A DNA stretch of 64,000 nt from Sphingobium sp. OAS761 (lineage in GTDB: Bacteria > Pseudomonadota > Alphaproteobacteria > Sphingomonadales > Sphingomonadaceae): assembly GCF_024168485.1 (NCBI RefSeq), contig NZ_JALJVY010000012.1:96761-160760 (forward strand), written 5' to 3'. The translations under genes were made by a program, and so were the position numbers. The number at the start of each line of letters is the position of its first letter. Position 1 is the first letter of the stretch. Below, one piece after another: positions 1 through 9,042 of this stretch. A model generated the notes under the pieces. The model did not search any database. It saw only the letters and a program-made list of their open reading frames with translations, and had not been told where the DNA came from.

Positions 1-44
1 TGCAAAGGCGGACTGTCGGATCGCCGCGTTCCACATCCGCCGCT

Positions 45-488
45 TCACCAGCTTTTATAGGGCAGGAACTTCCCGCTCATCGTGACCTGGATGCGATCAC
101 CCTTTTCGTGCGCGACCTTATCGACATGCATCTCGAAATCGATCGCGCTCATGATGCCGTCGCCGCCCTTTTCCTGGATCAGTTCCTTCAGTGTCTGGCC
201 ATAGACGCCGACGATTTCGTGGAAGCGATAGATGCACGGGTCGGTCGGCACCTGCTGCGAGAATATCTTGGTGGGATAATCCGCCAGTATCGCCGCGGCC
301 TCCTGCGGCAGGCCCAGCGCCGCGACCAGCCTGTCCGCTTTGTCGCGCGGCAGGGAATTCATGCCGAGGCAGGCGGAGGTGGTGAACACTTCCGACAGGC
401 CGATGCTTTCGGCGATGCCTGCCCAGGTCAAACCCGCGGCGCGCTTGCGTTCATAGATGATTTCGGTGACGTCGGCCTTGGTCATCAT
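45..488 (-). CDS. cynS: cyanate hydratase (cyanase)
   Basis: Cyanase converts cyanate plus bicarbonate to ammonia and CO2 in the cytoplasm, so it supplies nitrogen. The 147-residue product has the family's usual length (about 150), an N-terminal helical HTH-like domain and a C-terminal catalytic domain. The catalytic Arg, Glu and Ser are visible as Arg88 and Glu91 (in YRFHEIVGVYG) and Ser114 (in MSAIDFEM). The frame stays open upstream, but the ATG at 488 follows a GGGAGA Shine-Dalgarno-like stretch, and translation upstream of it overlaps the kinase gene; a second ATG follows at 485. It is the last gene seen of the long minus-strand nitrate/nitrite operon, 14 nt after the kinase-phosphatase gene, which fits a nitrogen-scavenging role. 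Confidence 0.95.
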   Translation of the reverse strand: MMTKADVTEIIYERKRAAGLTWAGIAESIGLSEVFTTSACLGMNSLPRDKADRLVAALGLPQEAAAILADYPTKIFSQQVPTDPCIYRFHEIVGVYGQTLKELIQEKGGDGIMSAIDFEMHVDKVAHEKGDRIQVTMSGKFLPYKSW

Positions 489-502
489 GGTCGTATCTCC
501 CT

Positions 503-2257
503 TCATTCCGGCAGGTAAATCTGGACGCGGCCCCACAGCAGCATGAGCAGGGCGAGGAACAGCAGCAGGCTGATCGCCTGCCAAAGGCGTTCGGGGCGGT
601 GAGGGCGTTCGCGCGGCGCCGTGACGGCGGGCAGCGCTGGGTTGGGGTGAGACAGGTCGAAGGTGAATTCCGACAATTCGTCATAGCGCGCATCCGGGTC
701 CAGCGCGACGGCACGGGCGATGGCGCTGTCCATCCAGGGCGGCACGTCGGCGTTGAAGGAGCGGGCGGAAATATAGCGCATGCCCCGCAGCGCGGACGGC
801 GCGGTCGCCTGCGCCAGGCGCGGGCCATAGGGCAAGGCCCCCGTCAGCAGATAATAGGTGACCACGCCCAGCGAGAAGAGGTCCGACCGGCGGCTGGCAG
901 CTTCGCCGCGATAAAGTTCCGGCGCGCTGAACTGCATGGTCCCGGCATGGGCGGCGTCCAGTTCCGGTGGGCAGATATCCTCAAGTCCCGCGACCTGCGC
1001 CGACCCGAAATCGATGATCCGTGCCGTGCCGTCCGCGTCGACCAGGATATTGGCGGGGCGCAGGTCACGGTGCAATATTTCGCGCCGGTGCAACGCTTGC
1101 AGGCCTTTCGCCACCTGCGCGACGATGCTGCGCACCATCAGCAGGTCGGGCCGCGGATGGTCGTTCAGCCAGGAGTCGAGCGTCTGGCCCGCGACATGAT
1201 GGCTGACCGCATAGGCGTGGCGGCGCGCATGGCGGCCGGCCGGTGCGCCCAGCAGATGGGGGTTGAGCGTGCGCCGCGCGATCCATTCCTCCAGCAGCAG
1301 CGCCTGGACCCGCGCCGGGTCGGCCGCATGTTCGGTCGACAGCCGCTTGAGTACGACCTTGGTGCCGTCCACGGCATCCTCCGCCAGATAGACATGGCTG
1401 CGGCTGCCGGCGTGGAGTTCGCGCAGGATGCGATAGCCTTCGAACAGGGCACCGGGTTGCAGCGGGGGCGCGGGCGGCAGGATCGCGCCGTCAGCCACGA
1501 CATCGTCCAGCCGGGCTTCGGGCAAGCTCAGGATGCGGACGATCTGGCAGGTCACATTGTCCATGGCACCGGCGGCGACCGCAGCCTCGCAAATGGCGCG
1601 CGCCGCCTCGTTCAGCCCGGCACCGTCGGGCAGCAAGAGCGCGATCCGCGCATCGGTGAGGACGTCATGCACCCCGTCCGTCGTCAGTAGCAGGACGTCG
1701 CCCTCTTTCAGGGCAACCCGCACATGATCGATCTCGACATGCCGATCGGCGCCCATCGCACGACCCAGATAGGTTTCGCCGCCGCCAAGGTCGACGCGAT
1801 GCAGCGGGGTCAGCGCCTCGACCGTGCCGTCGGCCAGCCGCGCGACGCGCGAATCGCCGATCTGGAAGAGATGCGCGGCACGCGACTTGATGACCATGGC
1901 ACTCAGGGTGCAGATCATGCCCTGCTCGCGCTCGGCGTCGGTCGCGGGAATGCCGCGCGCCATGACATTCTGCGCGTGCATCCAACTGTTGGTGGCGGCG
2001 ATCACCCTGCGGGCGGACGACTGCACCGACCATGCTTCGGACGTCGCATAATAATCGGAAAGGAAACTCTTGACCGCCGTTTCCGCGGCGACCGCGCCCA
2101 GGGCGCTGGTGCTGATGCCGTCCGCCACCGCCATGGCGATGCCCTTGCTCGCCAGCAACGCATCTTCGGGGATCAGGATGCCGTGGAAATCCTGATTTTC
2201 GGCCTTGGCGCCGGCCGCGCTGAAGGCGCCGGTTTCTATGGTCAGCCTGCGGGACAT
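503..2257 (-). CDS. bifunctional PP2C-type phosphatase / Ser-Thr protein kinase
   Basis: A fusion of an N-terminal PP2C-like phosphatase domain (about residues 1-235, with the metal-binding VADG motif and a TTDGVHD motif) and a C-terminal eukaryotic-like kinase domain (about 260-530). The kinase has an ATP-anchoring Lys in VVLKRL, the catalytic loop HRDLRPAN and the DFG motif in IIDFGSA. A hydrophobic segment close to the C-terminus predicts a membrane anchor with the catalytic domains in the cytoplasm. The ATG at 2257 is preferred over an upstream GTG at 2275; neither has a strong ribosome binding site. It lies between the FNT channel and cyanase genes in the same orientation. Fusions of this kind are known beside nitrate/nitrite genes in other proteobacteria, where their target is unknown. 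A role in tuning nitrogen assimilation is inference. Confidence 0.9.
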   Translation of the reverse strand: MSRRLTIETGAFSAAGAKAENQDFHGILIPEDALLASKGIAMAVADGISTSALGAVAAETAVKSFLSDYYATSEAWSVQSSARRVIAATNSWMHAQNVMARGIPATDAEREQGMICTLSAMVIKSRAAHLFQIGDSRVARLADGTVEALTPLHRVDLGGGETYLGRAMGADRHVEIDHVRVALKEGDVLLLTTDGVHDVLTDARIALLLPDGAGLNEAARAICEAAVAAGAMDNVTCQIVRILSLPEARLDDVVADGAILPPAPPLQPGALFEGYRILRELHAGSRSHVYLAEDAVDGTKVVLKRLSTEHAADPARVQALLLEEWIARRTLNPHLLGAPAGRHARRHAYAVSHHVAGQTLDSWLNDHPRPDLLMVRSIVAQVAKGLQALHRREILHRDLRPANILVDADGTARIIDFGSAQVAGLEDICPPELDAAHAGTMQFSAPELYRGEAASRRSDLFSLGVVTYYLLTGALPYGPRLAQATAPSALRGMRYISARSFNADVPPWMDSAIARAVALDPDARYDELSEFTFDLSHPNPALPAVTAPRERPHRPERLWQAISLLLFLALLMLLWGRVQIYLPE

Positions 2258-2302
2258 GCCGGTCCGGGGCGCCACTTTCGCAAGCAGCGCCCCGAAACTC
2301 GC

Positions 2303-3124
2303 TTATGCCGTCGGCCTGGCGGCCCGCTTGGGCGCCGTGCGGGCATGGGTGGTGTAGAGCATCAGGCCTGTGAAGGTCAGGCCGCCGACCAGATTGCCCA
2401 GCACGGTGGGAATCTCGTTCCACAGGAAATAGTCGCCGATGGTGAAGTTCCCGCCGAGCATCAGCGCGGTCGGAAAAAGGAACATGTTCACGATCGAATG
2501 TTCGAACACCATGTAGAAGAACAACATGATCGGCATCCACATCGCGATTACCTTGCCGCTGACACTGGTCGAGATCTGGGCGCCCACCACGCCGGTGGAG
2601 ACCATCCAGTTGCACAGCATGCCGCGCACGAAAATGGTCAGCCAGCCCGCCAGGCCATATTTCTCGTAACCCAGCGTGCGCGCCACGCCGGTGCCCGCCA
2701 GCTTTTGCCCCACCTCGCTCGGTTCGGCCGCGAATCCGTAGGTGAAGTAGATCGCCATCAGCACGGCGGTGGTGAGCGCGCCCGCGAAATTGCCCAGGAA
2801 GACAAGCGACCAGTTGCGGGCGACGCCGCCCCACGTGCACCCCGGACGCTTGTCCCACACCGCGAGCGGGGCAAGCACGAACACGCCGGTCAGCAGATCA
2901 TAACCCAAAAGGTACAACATGCAAAAGCCGACCGGAAACAGGACCGCCCCGGCCAGGGGCTGGCCGGTCTGGACATTGATCGTCACCGCGAACGCCGCCG
3001 CCAGCGCAAGGGTCGCCCCGGCCATGTAGGAGCGGACGAGTGTGTCCTTCGTCGACATCAGGATTTTGGATTCGCCCGCGTCGATCAATTTGGTGACAAA
3101 TTCGCTTGGGGCCAGATACGCCAT
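2303..3124 (-). CDS. formate/nitrite transporter (FNT) family channel
   Basis: A 273-residue inner-membrane protein with six strongly hydrophobic segments, the usual size and layout of FocA/NirC-type pentameric channels. It carries FNT-type sequence such as the GNFAGAL loop and the GLVGN-like GNLVGG repeat late in the protein. Placed 76 nt after nirD and before the kinase-phosphatase, it most likely moves nitrite rather than formate. Export of excess nitrite or import of nitrite for NirBD are both possible, and sequence alone does not separate them. Translation starts at the ATG at 3124. Confidence 0.92.
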   Translation of the reverse strand: MAYLAPSEFVTKLIDAGESKILMSTKDTLVRSYMAGATLALAAAFAVTINVQTGQPLAGAVLFPVGFCMLYLLGYDLLTGVFVLAPLAVWDKRPGCTWGGVARNWSLVFLGNFAGALTTAVLMAIYFTYGFAAEPSEVGQKLAGTGVARTLGYEKYGLAGWLTIFVRGMLCNWMVSTGVVGAQISTSVSGKVIAMWMPIMLFFYMVFEHSIVNMFLFPTALMLGGNFTIGDYFLWNEIPTVLGNLVGGLTFTGLMLYTTHARTAPKRAARPTA

Positions 3125-3200
3125 GATTGTCTTCCTTCCCTGTTTTCAGAACCCGTGGTCGTCCTCTTGCTGTTTTCGTTGATGGGCGATGCGCGGTGGT

Positions 3201-3545
3201 TCAGGTCGCGCCCGCCAGAGCTTCGGTGCGGCCGATGAGGATACGGCCGCCGTCGATCTTGACCGGTATGGTCGGCACGCAGCCGACATCGTCGCCCAGC
3301 GCCTGTCCGGTCACCAGGCTGATGCGCCAGTTGTGCAGCGGGCACGTCACCGTGGTGTCGTGGACGATGCCCTGGCTTAGCGGTCCCTGCTTGTGCGGGC
3401 ACCGGTTCCGCAGCGCGTAGACATCGCCATTGGCGGTGCGGAAGATCGCGATTTCCTGCCCGCCCTGAACCGGCAGGGTGCGGGCGCCGAGCGCAGGAAG
3501 CTGTTCGACGGGGCCGACGTCGAGCCAGAGTGCGGAATGCGGCAT
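3201..3545 (-). CDS. nirD: nitrite reductase (NADH) small subunit NirD
   Basis: A 114-residue Rieske-type [2Fe-2S] protein. The two cluster-binding motifs are visible as C-P-H (in NRCPHKQGPL) and C-P-L-H (in VTCPLHNW), the expected pattern for NirD. It forms the cytoplasmic assimilatory nitrite reductase with NirB, which reduces nitrite to ammonium. The start is 3 nt after the nirB stop codon, so the two are almost certainly translationally coupled. Confidence 0.95.
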   Translation of the reverse strand: MPHSALWLDVGPVEQLPALGARTLPVQGGQEIAIFRTANGDVYALRNRCPHKQGPLSQGIVHDTTVTCPLHNWRISLVTGQALGDDVGCVPTIPVKIDGGRILIGRTEALAGAT

Positions 3546-3548
3546 GGT

Positions 3549-6032
3549 TCAGCCTCCCACCACGGCGAAGGGCCGGATTTCGGCCAGATGCTGGTGTAGA
3601 TGGGCTTCCTTGCCGGCCGCCCGCTCGGCCCAGGGATCCACTTGCAGATAGGTCTGCGCATGGAGGAAGCGCGCGCGCAGAGCCTCGCGTCCGACATTAT
3701 CCTCGACGATGCGCCGTTTCACATAATCGAGACCGACGCGCTCGACCCAGGGGGCGGTCCGGTCGAGATAGCGGGCTTCCTCACGATAGAGCTGGATGAA
3801 GGCCGCGCAATAATCGAGCGCTTCCTGCTCGGTCGCGACCTTGCACAGAATGTCGGTGCCGCGCAGGTGGATGCCGCCATTGCCGCCGATGTGGAGTTCA
3901 TAGCCGGAATCGACGCAAACGACGCCGAAGTCCTTGATCGTGGCTTCCGCGCAGTTGCGGGGACATCCCGAAACGGCGATCTTGAACTTGTGGGGCATCC
4001 ACGATCCCCACGTCATCTTTTCGATCTGGACGCCAAGGCCGGTCGAATCCTGCGTGCCGAACCGGCACCAGTCGGACCCGACGCAGGTCTTCACCGTGCG
4101 CAGCGCCTTGCCATAGGCATGGCCCGATACCATGCCGGCGGCGTTGAGGTCGGCCCAGACGGCCGGCAGATCTTCCTTCTTGATGCCGAAGATGTCGAGC
4201 CGCTGGCCGCCGGTCACTTTCACCATCGGCGCGTCGTATTTTTCGACAACATCGGCGATCGCGCGCAATTCCCTGGGGTTGGTCAGGCCACCCCACATGC
4301 GCGGCACCACCGAATAGGTGCCGTCCTTCTGGATGTTGGCGTGCATCCGTTCGTTGACGAAGCGGCTCTGCGGGTCTTCCTGATGCTCGGCCGGCCAGGC
4401 ACAAAGCAGATAGTAATTGAGCGCCGGGCGGCAGGATGAGCAGCCGTCCGGGGTGTTCCAGGACAGGGCCTGCATGACCGCCGGGATTTCCTTCAGCGCC
4501 TTTTCCAGGATCGCCGCGCGCACATCCTCATGGGTGAAGCTGGTGCATTTGCACATCGGCTTGTTGTCGCGCTCGCCGGCATAGTCGTCGCCCATGGCGA
4601 AGGCGAGCAGGTTCTCGACCAGCCCGGTGCACGATCCGCAGCTGGCGGATGCCTTGCAGCCCGACCGCACGGCGTCGAGCGTATGGGCGCCGCCCGCGAT
4701 GCAGGCCATGACCTTGCTCTTGGATACGCCGTTGCAGCCGCAAATCTCCGCCTCGCCGGAAAGCGCCGCAACGGCATCAATAGGGTTTGCGCCGGCGCCT
4801 CCGCCGCTGGCGAAGGCCTGACCGAAGATCAGCGCGTCGCGAATGTCGCTGACATTCTCTTCCCGCTTCAGCAGGTCGAAATACCAGCCGCCGTCGGCCG
4901 TGTCGCCGTAAAGAACGGCGCCGACGATCCGGTCATCCTTGACGATGACGCGCTTGTAGATGCCGCGCGTGGCGTCGCGCAGCACGATGTCCTCGCAGCC
5001 TTCGCCGCCGGAGAAGTCGCCGGCGGAAAAGACATCCAGCCCCGCGACCTTCAGCTTGGTCGAGGTGACCGAACCCGGATAGCCGCTGGGCTGGTCGGTC
5101 AGGCCGTCGGCCAGCGCGCGCCCCATGTCGAACAGCGGCGCCACCAGCCCGTAGACCATGCCGTTATGTTCGACGCATTCGCCCACGGCCAGGATGTCGG
5201 GGTCGGCCGTCACCATATGGTCGTCGACCTGGATGCCCCGGCCGATGGCCAGGCCGGCCTCGCGCGCCAGGCCGACGCTCGGGCGGATGCCCACCGCCAT
5301 CACGACGATGTCGGCGGGGATTTCGCGTCCGTCCTTCAGCCGCACTGCCTGGACCTTGCCGTCGCCGACGATCTCGGCCGTATCGGCGCCCGTCAGAATG
5401 GTCTGGCCGCGCCCTTCCAGCGCGGTCTTGAGCAGCCAGCCCGCCGCTTCGTCCAGCTGCCGCTCCATCAGGGTGGGCATCAGATGGATGACGGTGACCT
5501 GCATGCCTCGCAGGGCGAGTCCATGCGCCGCTTCGAGGCCCAGCAGGCCACCGCCAATGACCACCGCATTCCCCCCCAGGCCTGCGGCGGCCAACATCTT
5601 GTCCACGTCATCGAGATCGCGGAACGTAACGACTCCTGGCAGGTCCTTGCCCGGCACGGGAATGATGAAGGGATCGGAACCGGTGGCGATCAGCAGCTTG
5701 TCGTAGGGCGTGATCCTGCCCGACCGGGTGGCGATGGTCTTCGCCGCCCGGTCGATGGCGACCACGGGGTCGCCCGACACCAGTTCGATGCCGTTATCGT
5801 CATACCAGTCCTGCCCGTTCAGGACGATGTCCTCGAACGTCTTTTCCCCCGCCAGTACGGGCGAGAGCATGATGCGGTTGTAGTTCACGCGCGGTTCCGC
5901 ACCGAAAATGGTGATGGAAAAACGGTTCGCATCGCGTGCCAGTATCTCCTCGACCGCGCGGCACCCGGCCATGCCGTTGCCGATGACGACGAGTTTTTCG
6001 CCGGGGGTCGAAATGGACGCTTGGGCAGTCAT
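3549..6032 (-). CDS. nirB: nitrite reductase (NADH) large subunit NirB
   Basis: An 827-residue cytoplasmic siroheme/[4Fe-4S]/FAD enzyme that uses NADH to reduce nitrite to ammonium. Domains in order: an FAD/NAD pyridine nucleotide-disulfide oxidoreductase (N-terminal GNGMAG motif and a second GGGLLGLEAA dinucleotide motif), a BFD-like [2Fe-2S] region rich in Cys (CGCNGVSK, CGSC), and the sulfite/nitrite reductase half. The siroheme-[4Fe-4S] cysteines appear as CVGSDWC and CPRNC. Length is within the family's normal range. It follows the porin gene by 15 nt and precedes nirD by 3 nt. Confidence 0.96.
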   Translation of the reverse strand: MTAQASISTPGEKLVVIGNGMAGCRAVEEILARDANRFSITIFGAEPRVNYNRIMLSPVLAGEKTFEDIVLNGQDWYDDNGIELVSGDPVVAIDRAAKTIATRSGRITPYDKLLIATGSDPFIIPVPGKDLPGVVTFRDLDDVDKMLAAAGLGGNAVVIGGGLLGLEAAHGLALRGMQVTVIHLMPTLMERQLDEAAGWLLKTALEGRGQTILTGADTAEIVGDGKVQAVRLKDGREIPADIVVMAVGIRPSVGLAREAGLAIGRGIQVDDHMVTADPDILAVGECVEHNGMVYGLVAPLFDMGRALADGLTDQPSGYPGSVTSTKLKVAGLDVFSAGDFSGGEGCEDIVLRDATRGIYKRVIVKDDRIVGAVLYGDTADGGWYFDLLKREENVSDIRDALIFGQAFASGGGAGANPIDAVAALSGEAEICGCNGVSKSKVMACIAGGAHTLDAVRSGCKASASCGSCTGLVENLLAFAMGDDYAGERDNKPMCKCTSFTHEDVRAAILEKALKEIPAVMQALSWNTPDGCSSCRPALNYYLLCAWPAEHQEDPQSRFVNERMHANIQKDGTYSVVPRMWGGLTNPRELRAIADVVEKYDAPMVKVTGGQRLDIFGIKKEDLPAVWADLNAAGMVSGHAYGKALRTVKTCVGSDWCRFGTQDSTGLGVQIEKMTWGSWMPHKFKIAVSGCPRNCAEATIKDFGVVCVDSGYELHIGGNGGIHLRGTDILCKVATEQEALDYCAAFIQLYREEARYLDRTAPWVERVGLDYVKRRIVEDNVGREALRARFLHAQTYLQVDPWAERAAGKEAHLHQHLAEIRPFAVVGG

Positions 6033-6047
6033 GGCTTCGGCCTTTCG

Positions 6048-7259
6048 TCAATAGGCCCAGTCGAGCTGGATCCAGAGTTTCTTGGTGTCGACCCCGAACG
6101 CCTTGGCGTTGTAGTCGGCATATTTGAGGAGGAGGGCGGTCTTCCAGACCTTGAAGCCGATCTGGGCGTCCCATTCGGTGCCGTAGTGAAGACTGCCCAC
6201 GTCGCTGCGGAAATCATGGTAGATGACCGCGGCGTTCAGGCCCGGCAGGGCCTTCTGCTTGGGGAACTTCGCCGACAGGCCGGCATTAAGGTCGCGTACG
6301 CCCTTGGCCGGGGTGGTCAGGAACAGGTCGGCCCAGCCCTGGAACTTGTGCCCGGTGGCCAGCGGCGTCTGGAAAGCGAAGGCGCCCTTGTCGGAGCCCA
6401 GAACTTCATAATTGCCGGTCAATGTGACGTTGCGCACCGACAGGGCGACCTCGCCCATATAATAGTCGGCGGAATAGCTGACCGGGTTCTGCTGATAATC
6501 GGATTGATGGGCATAGCTGCCGGTCAGGCTGAGTTTGGCAATCTTGGATATCGGCAGGGCGGCGCCGGCGCGCAGTCCGTAGGTCTGGCTCGACATGGTC
6601 AGGCGCGCGGCCTCGTCCTGGTCCAGCAGGTAGGAAAAGGCCTTGAACGTCACCGGTCCGGCCTTCGCTCCGGCGCCCAGGAAGAAGTAATTGCCGCTGA
6701 ACGCCTCACGCGGGCCGGCATCGATGCCGAAGATGGTGCGGTCCGACCAGGCATAGGTGGCGTTCAGCATCACCGGCCCGACGGTCGCTTCGCCCGTCAC
6801 GGCGTCGAACGTCTGTTCATTCTGGCGCCAGCCGACCGATCCGACGAAACGCTGGTCGTCCAGGTTGATGCGCTGGCGACCCCCGGTCAGGGTGAATCCC
6901 TTGCCCTTATACTGGATCTGGGCGCGGTTCAGTTCGATGTTCTGCGGGTCGGGAACGGCCGAAAAGCCGGTCTTGCCATTGGTGGTGCTGTTATATTTTT
7001 CAGAAATGGCGAGCAGGCCTTCGCCTTCGACCAGCACCGAAAAGCCGCTGCTGGTGCCCAGCGTGAGGCCGGGACGGACGCGGACCGTCAGCGCGCCGGC
7101 ATTGTCCAGCGCATTGTCCTGATCGACATGTTCATAGCGCAGCCGCGCATCGATACTGGGCGTCAGGGTCAGACCCTCGCCAACGGGATAGGTCTTGGCC
7201 AGAGCCGGCGAAACAGCCAGTGCGGCGAGGGCGGTCCCCAGATAGGCAATTTTCTTCAT
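6048..7259 (-). CDS. outer-membrane porin, alginate-export (AlgE-like) family
   Basis: A 403-residue protein with a cleavable signal peptide (Lys-Lys then a hydrophobic stretch ending in ALA). Many alternating-hydrophobic strands and a C-terminal aromatic (ending LDWAY) are typical of outer-membrane beta-barrels. The overall sequence resembles the alginate-export porin family. It sits between the ABC ATPase and nirB genes in the same operon, so it probably admits nitrate, nitrite or another anion across the outer membrane. The substrate is inferred from position only. Start is the ATG at 7259. Confidence 0.85.
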   Translation of the reverse strand: MKKIAYLGTALAALAVSPALAKTYPVGEGLTLTPSIDARLRYEHVDQDNALDNAGALTVRVRPGLTLGTSSGFSVLVEGEGLLAISEKYNSTTNGKTGFSAVPDPQNIELNRAQIQYKGKGFTLTGGRQRINLDDQRFVGSVGWRQNEQTFDAVTGEATVGPVMLNATYAWSDRTIFGIDAGPREAFSGNYFFLGAGAKAGPVTFKAFSYLLDQDEAARLTMSSQTYGLRAGAALPISKIAKLSLTGSYAHQSDYQQNPVSYSADYYMGEVALSVRNVTLTGNYEVLGSDKGAFAFQTPLATGHKFQGWADLFLTTPAKGVRDLNAGLSAKFPKQKALPGLNAAVIYHDFRSDVGSLHYGTEWDAQIGFKVWKTALLLKYADYNAKAFGVDTKKLWIQLDWAY

Positions 7260-7319
7260 CTCATCTCATCCCTGAAACATGGTTACGTCATTGGGGGGGA
7301 CGGCTTGCGTCGGGGATGA

Positions 7320-9002
7320 TCAGGCGGCGTCCGCCTGAACCCCGTGTTCGTAATCGGCGAGGAATTGCAGCACTTCCTCGCGGTAGGCGTAGAATTTCGG
7401 ATGTTCGAGCAGCGCCTTGCGGTCGCGCGGCCGGGGCAGGTCGACCTCCAATATCTTGCCGATCGTCGCCTGCGGCCCGTTGGTCATCATCACGACCTTG
7501 TCCGCCAGCAATATCGCCTCATCGACATCGTGAGTGACGCAGACCGCCGTAACCTTGGTGCGCTCCCACACCTCCATCAGCACATCCTGCAAGTCCCATC
7601 GGGTCAGGCTGTCCAGCATGCCGAAGGGCTCGTCGAGCAACAGCAGCTTGGGCGACAGGGCAAAGGCGCGGGCGATACCGACGCGCTGGCGCATGCCGTT
7701 GGACATGTCGGCGGCCAGCTTGTCCATGGCGTCGCCCAGTCCGACACGCGACAGATAATATTCCACGATGTCGCTGCGTTCGGCCCTGGACGTGTGCGGA
7801 TAGACCCGCTCCACGCCGATCGACACATTCTGCCGCGCGGTCAGCCACGGCATCAGCGACGGCGCCTGGAACACCACCGCCTTGTCCGGTCCGGCGACAT
7901 CGACCTCGCGTCCGTCCAGGATGATGCCGCCGCCACTGATGGCGTTGAGACCCGCCGCCATCGACAGCACGGTGGACTTGCCGCACCCCGAATGGCCGAT
8001 CAGGGATATGAATTCTCCCTTGTTCATCAGCAGATTGAAGTCGGTGACCACGGTCAGCGGCCCCTTGGGCGTCGGATAGACCTTCTTGAGGTTGAAAAAC
8101 TCGAGGAAGCGGCGTTCCATGTTGGTCCTGGCCGCGTCCTGATAGGCCTTGGGCGGCGCGAGCAGGGTGATCGGCGTGACATCGGGCAGGGTAACCGAAT
8201 CCGCGCCGGCCGCATCCTTCTGGTGCGCGTTCAGGCCGCCCAGATACTGGACGATCTGGTTGCGCAGCCCCTGATAGCGGGCGTCATGGTTCAATGCCGT
8301 GCGTTCGCGCGGGCGGGCGATGGTCACGTCGAATATGCGGCCGATCCGGGCGCGTGGCGCGGGTTCCAGCACCGCCACCCGGTCCGCGAGCAGCAGCGCC
8401 TCGTCCACGTCGTTGGTGATCAGGATGATGGTGCGCTTTTCCTCCGCGCGGATGCGGTCGATCTCGTCCTGCAACTTGGCGCGGGTCAGGGCGTCGAGCG
8501 CGGACAAGGGCTCGTCGAGCAGCAGGATTTCCGGCTTCATCGCCAGCGCGCGCGCCACTGCGACACGCTGCCGCATGCCGCCGGAAAGCTGGGCCGGCTT
8601 GCGATCCATCGCATGCCCCAGGCCGACCAGTTCGACCTTTTCCTTCACCAGCGCGGCCTGTTCGGCCCGGGACAGGTTCTTGTGCACGGCTTCCACCGCC
8701 AGCCGGACATTTCCCTCCACCGTAAGCCAGGGGAAGAGCGAATAGCTCTGGAACACCAGCCCGCGGTCGGCGCCGGGGCCCTTGCACGGGACGCCCTTGA
8801 CCAATATCTCGCCGCTGTCCGGCTCGATCAGCCCGGCGATGGTGGAAATGAGCGTGGTCTTGCCCGATCCGGAAAAGCCCAGGATGGCGATGAATTCGCC
8901 TTCGGCCACGTCCAGGTTGATGCCGTCCAGCACTTCCGTGGTCGATCCCGTGCCGTCGACATAGGCCTTCGACACATTTTGCAGGCGCAATATGGGCGTC
9001 AT
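7320..9002 (-). CDS. nitrate-type ABC transporter, tandem ATPase (NrtC/NrtD-like fusion)
   Basis: A 560-residue protein with two complete ABC ATPase domains in one chain (about 1-255 and 298-555). Domain 1 has Walker A at 42-49, signature LSGG at 139-142 and LLLDEP, but its H-loop reads ITND, with Asn197 in place of His. Domain 2 has Walker A at 336-343 and an H-loop VTHD with His491, but its signature reads MSNG at 433-436. One composite ATP site should therefore be canonical and the other degenerate. Cyanobacterial NrtC and NrtD are separate chains and NrtC carries a solute-binding tail; here they are fused and the tail is absent. It lies 40 nt after the permease gene and powers nitrate or nitrite uptake. 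Confidence 0.92.
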   Translation of the reverse strand: MTPILRLQNVSKAYVDGTGSTTEVLDGINLDVAEGEFIAILGFSGSGKTTLISTIAGLIEPDSGEILVKGVPCKGPGADRGLVFQSYSLFPWLTVEGNVRLAVEAVHKNLSRAEQAALVKEKVELVGLGHAMDRKPAQLSGGMRQRVAVARALAMKPEILLLDEPLSALDALTRAKLQDEIDRIRAEEKRTIILITNDVDEALLLADRVAVLEPAPRARIGRIFDVTIARPRERTALNHDARYQGLRNQIVQYLGGLNAHQKDAAGADSVTLPDVTPITLLAPPKAYQDAARTNMERRFLEFFNLKKVYPTPKGPLTVVTDFNLLMNKGEFISLIGHSGCGKSTVLSMAAGLNAISGGGIILDGREVDVAGPDKAVVFQAPSLMPWLTARQNVSIGVERVYPHTSRAERSDIVEYYLSRVGLGDAMDKLAADMSNGMRQRVGIARAFALSPKLLLLDEPFGMLDSLTRWDLQDVLMEVWERTKVTAVCVTHDVDEAILLADKVVMMTNGPQATIGKILEVDLPRPRDRKALLEHPKFYAYREEVLQFLADYEHGVQADAA

Positions 9003-9042
9003 TTGCCTGATCCTTCCTTGAAGAAACGCTGCGGTCTGCCGT

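Noticed and set aside
1724..3238. 504-residue plus-strand open frame
   Set aside because: Antisense to the kinase-phosphatase and FNT genes, with no recognisable domain.
4530..7319. 929-residue plus-strand open frame opposite nirB and the porin
   Set aside because: Antisense frame kept open by GC-rich third positions; no family sequence, and the minus-strand genes have full conserved motifs.
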